Positions 63,690-64,000 of a DNA stretch of 64,000 nucleotides are shown here, in pieces. Below the pieces are notes generated by a model that saw only the letters and a program-made list of their open reading frames with translations, was not told where the DNA came from and ran no database searches. The translations under genes and the position numbers were made by a program. Origin of the DNA: Viscum album (Eukaryota > Streptophyta > Magnoliopsida > Santalales > Viscaceae); assembly GCA_963277665.1 (NCBI GenBank), contig OY728152.1, forward strand, positions 1,190,166,357 to 1,190,230,356, in the 5' to 3' direction. Position 1 is the first letter of the stretch. Every line of letters starts with the position of its first letter.

Positions 63690-64000
63690 CCCTAGTATCC
63701 CAGAGTCAGTGTTTACTTTATTACATTGACATTGATATAATGTGGAAAATCCTGAATGGCTAATCATTTTAGAAGTTTTAGAGATCCAAATACATGCATG
63801 GTAACCATTTTACATTCTTATATAATATAAAACATAGTTTTGGAAAACATTTAACATCATTAAACTCATTCAAAGAAATATTCTTTACACTCAAGGGGAA
63901 GGAAATAAAATAAGGGTGACATCAAATGATAATTAAAGGTTACATACAGTGGAATATATCATGAAAAAATAAGGAATAATTAATCTGTTAAGGTAAATAA
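63690..64000 (-). mobile_element. Fragment of a minus-oriented B-like LTR, runs off the window
   Basis: GTTTACTTTATTACATTGAC near 63710, GGAAATAAAATAAGGGTGAC near 63899 and GGTTACATACAGTGGA near 63938 align with 45585, 45795 and 45828 of the B 5' LTR and with 25790-26040 and 18050-18110. Confidence 0.6.

Noticed and set aside
1..64000. CRISPR array, prokaryotic operon, origin or satellite/centromere array
   Set aside because: No short direct repeats with unique spacers of equal size and no ribosome-binding-site/operon layout; the ~190-bp spacing involves only 2-3 copies per LTR, not a satellite array.
1..64000. Host protein-coding gene with introns
   Set aside because: All recognisable protein similarity is to LTR retrotransposon or LINE proteins; no other exon-like conserved segments were seen.

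Overview
The window looks like intergenic DNA from a large, AT-rich plant nuclear genome. Plant-type features are Tekay/Del-like Ty3/gypsy elements with LTRs of about 3.5-4.5 kb starting near TGTNACACCC, an initiator-Met tRNA primer site, plant L1-type LINEs (a zinc-knuckle ORF1, and an ORF2 with RT, zf-RVT and an RNase H tail), a CACTA DNA transposon and tRNA-headed SINE-like inserts. I found no host gene. Long ORFs are rare and nearly all coding remnants carry stops and frameshifts. The species cannot be fixed from this sequence; a large monocot genome is only a guess. All element edges except the CACTA termini are approximate, because they were placed by eye from diverged copies.

Layout. 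1-3790: no recognised element. 3791-17750: element A (+), a Ty3/gypsy element with gag, protease, RT, RNase H and integrase remnants between two long LTRs; a 2.5-kb CACTA element (11163-13655) sits between its RNase H and integrase. About 17830-25160: a minus-oriented LTR interrupted by a minus-strand LINE ORF1 remnant (19400-21520). About 25176-50367: element B (-), with no recognisable pol. Its 3' LTR is split by a 5'-truncated LINE (26440-29895) and by a whole element C (+, 30840-40857); C has two LTRs and a short internal region without recognisable domains. About 50368-62306: element D (-), the best preserved gypsy copy, with gag, protease, RT, RNase H and integrase in canonical order. 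62307-64000: a plus LTR fragment related to C, then a minus LTR fragment related to B that runs off the window.

The LTRs share an unusual internal architecture. A conserved core of about 45 bp recurs two or three times at 185-195-bp spacing, about 190-350 bp downstream of a TATA-like site. The A, C and C-like LTRs also carry a 36-bp minisatellite near their 3' ends. Four tRNA-like SINE candidates lie in B, C and D, and a weaker one lies in the CACTA element. Decay is dominated by changes that look like 5-methylcytosine deamination (TGG to TAG, CAG to TAG, CGA to TGA, loss of catalytic Asp, Cys and His codons). Elements A and D could once have supplied pol functions; B and C look non-autonomous and could have depended on relatives such as these, but this is inferred from shared LTR architecture only.
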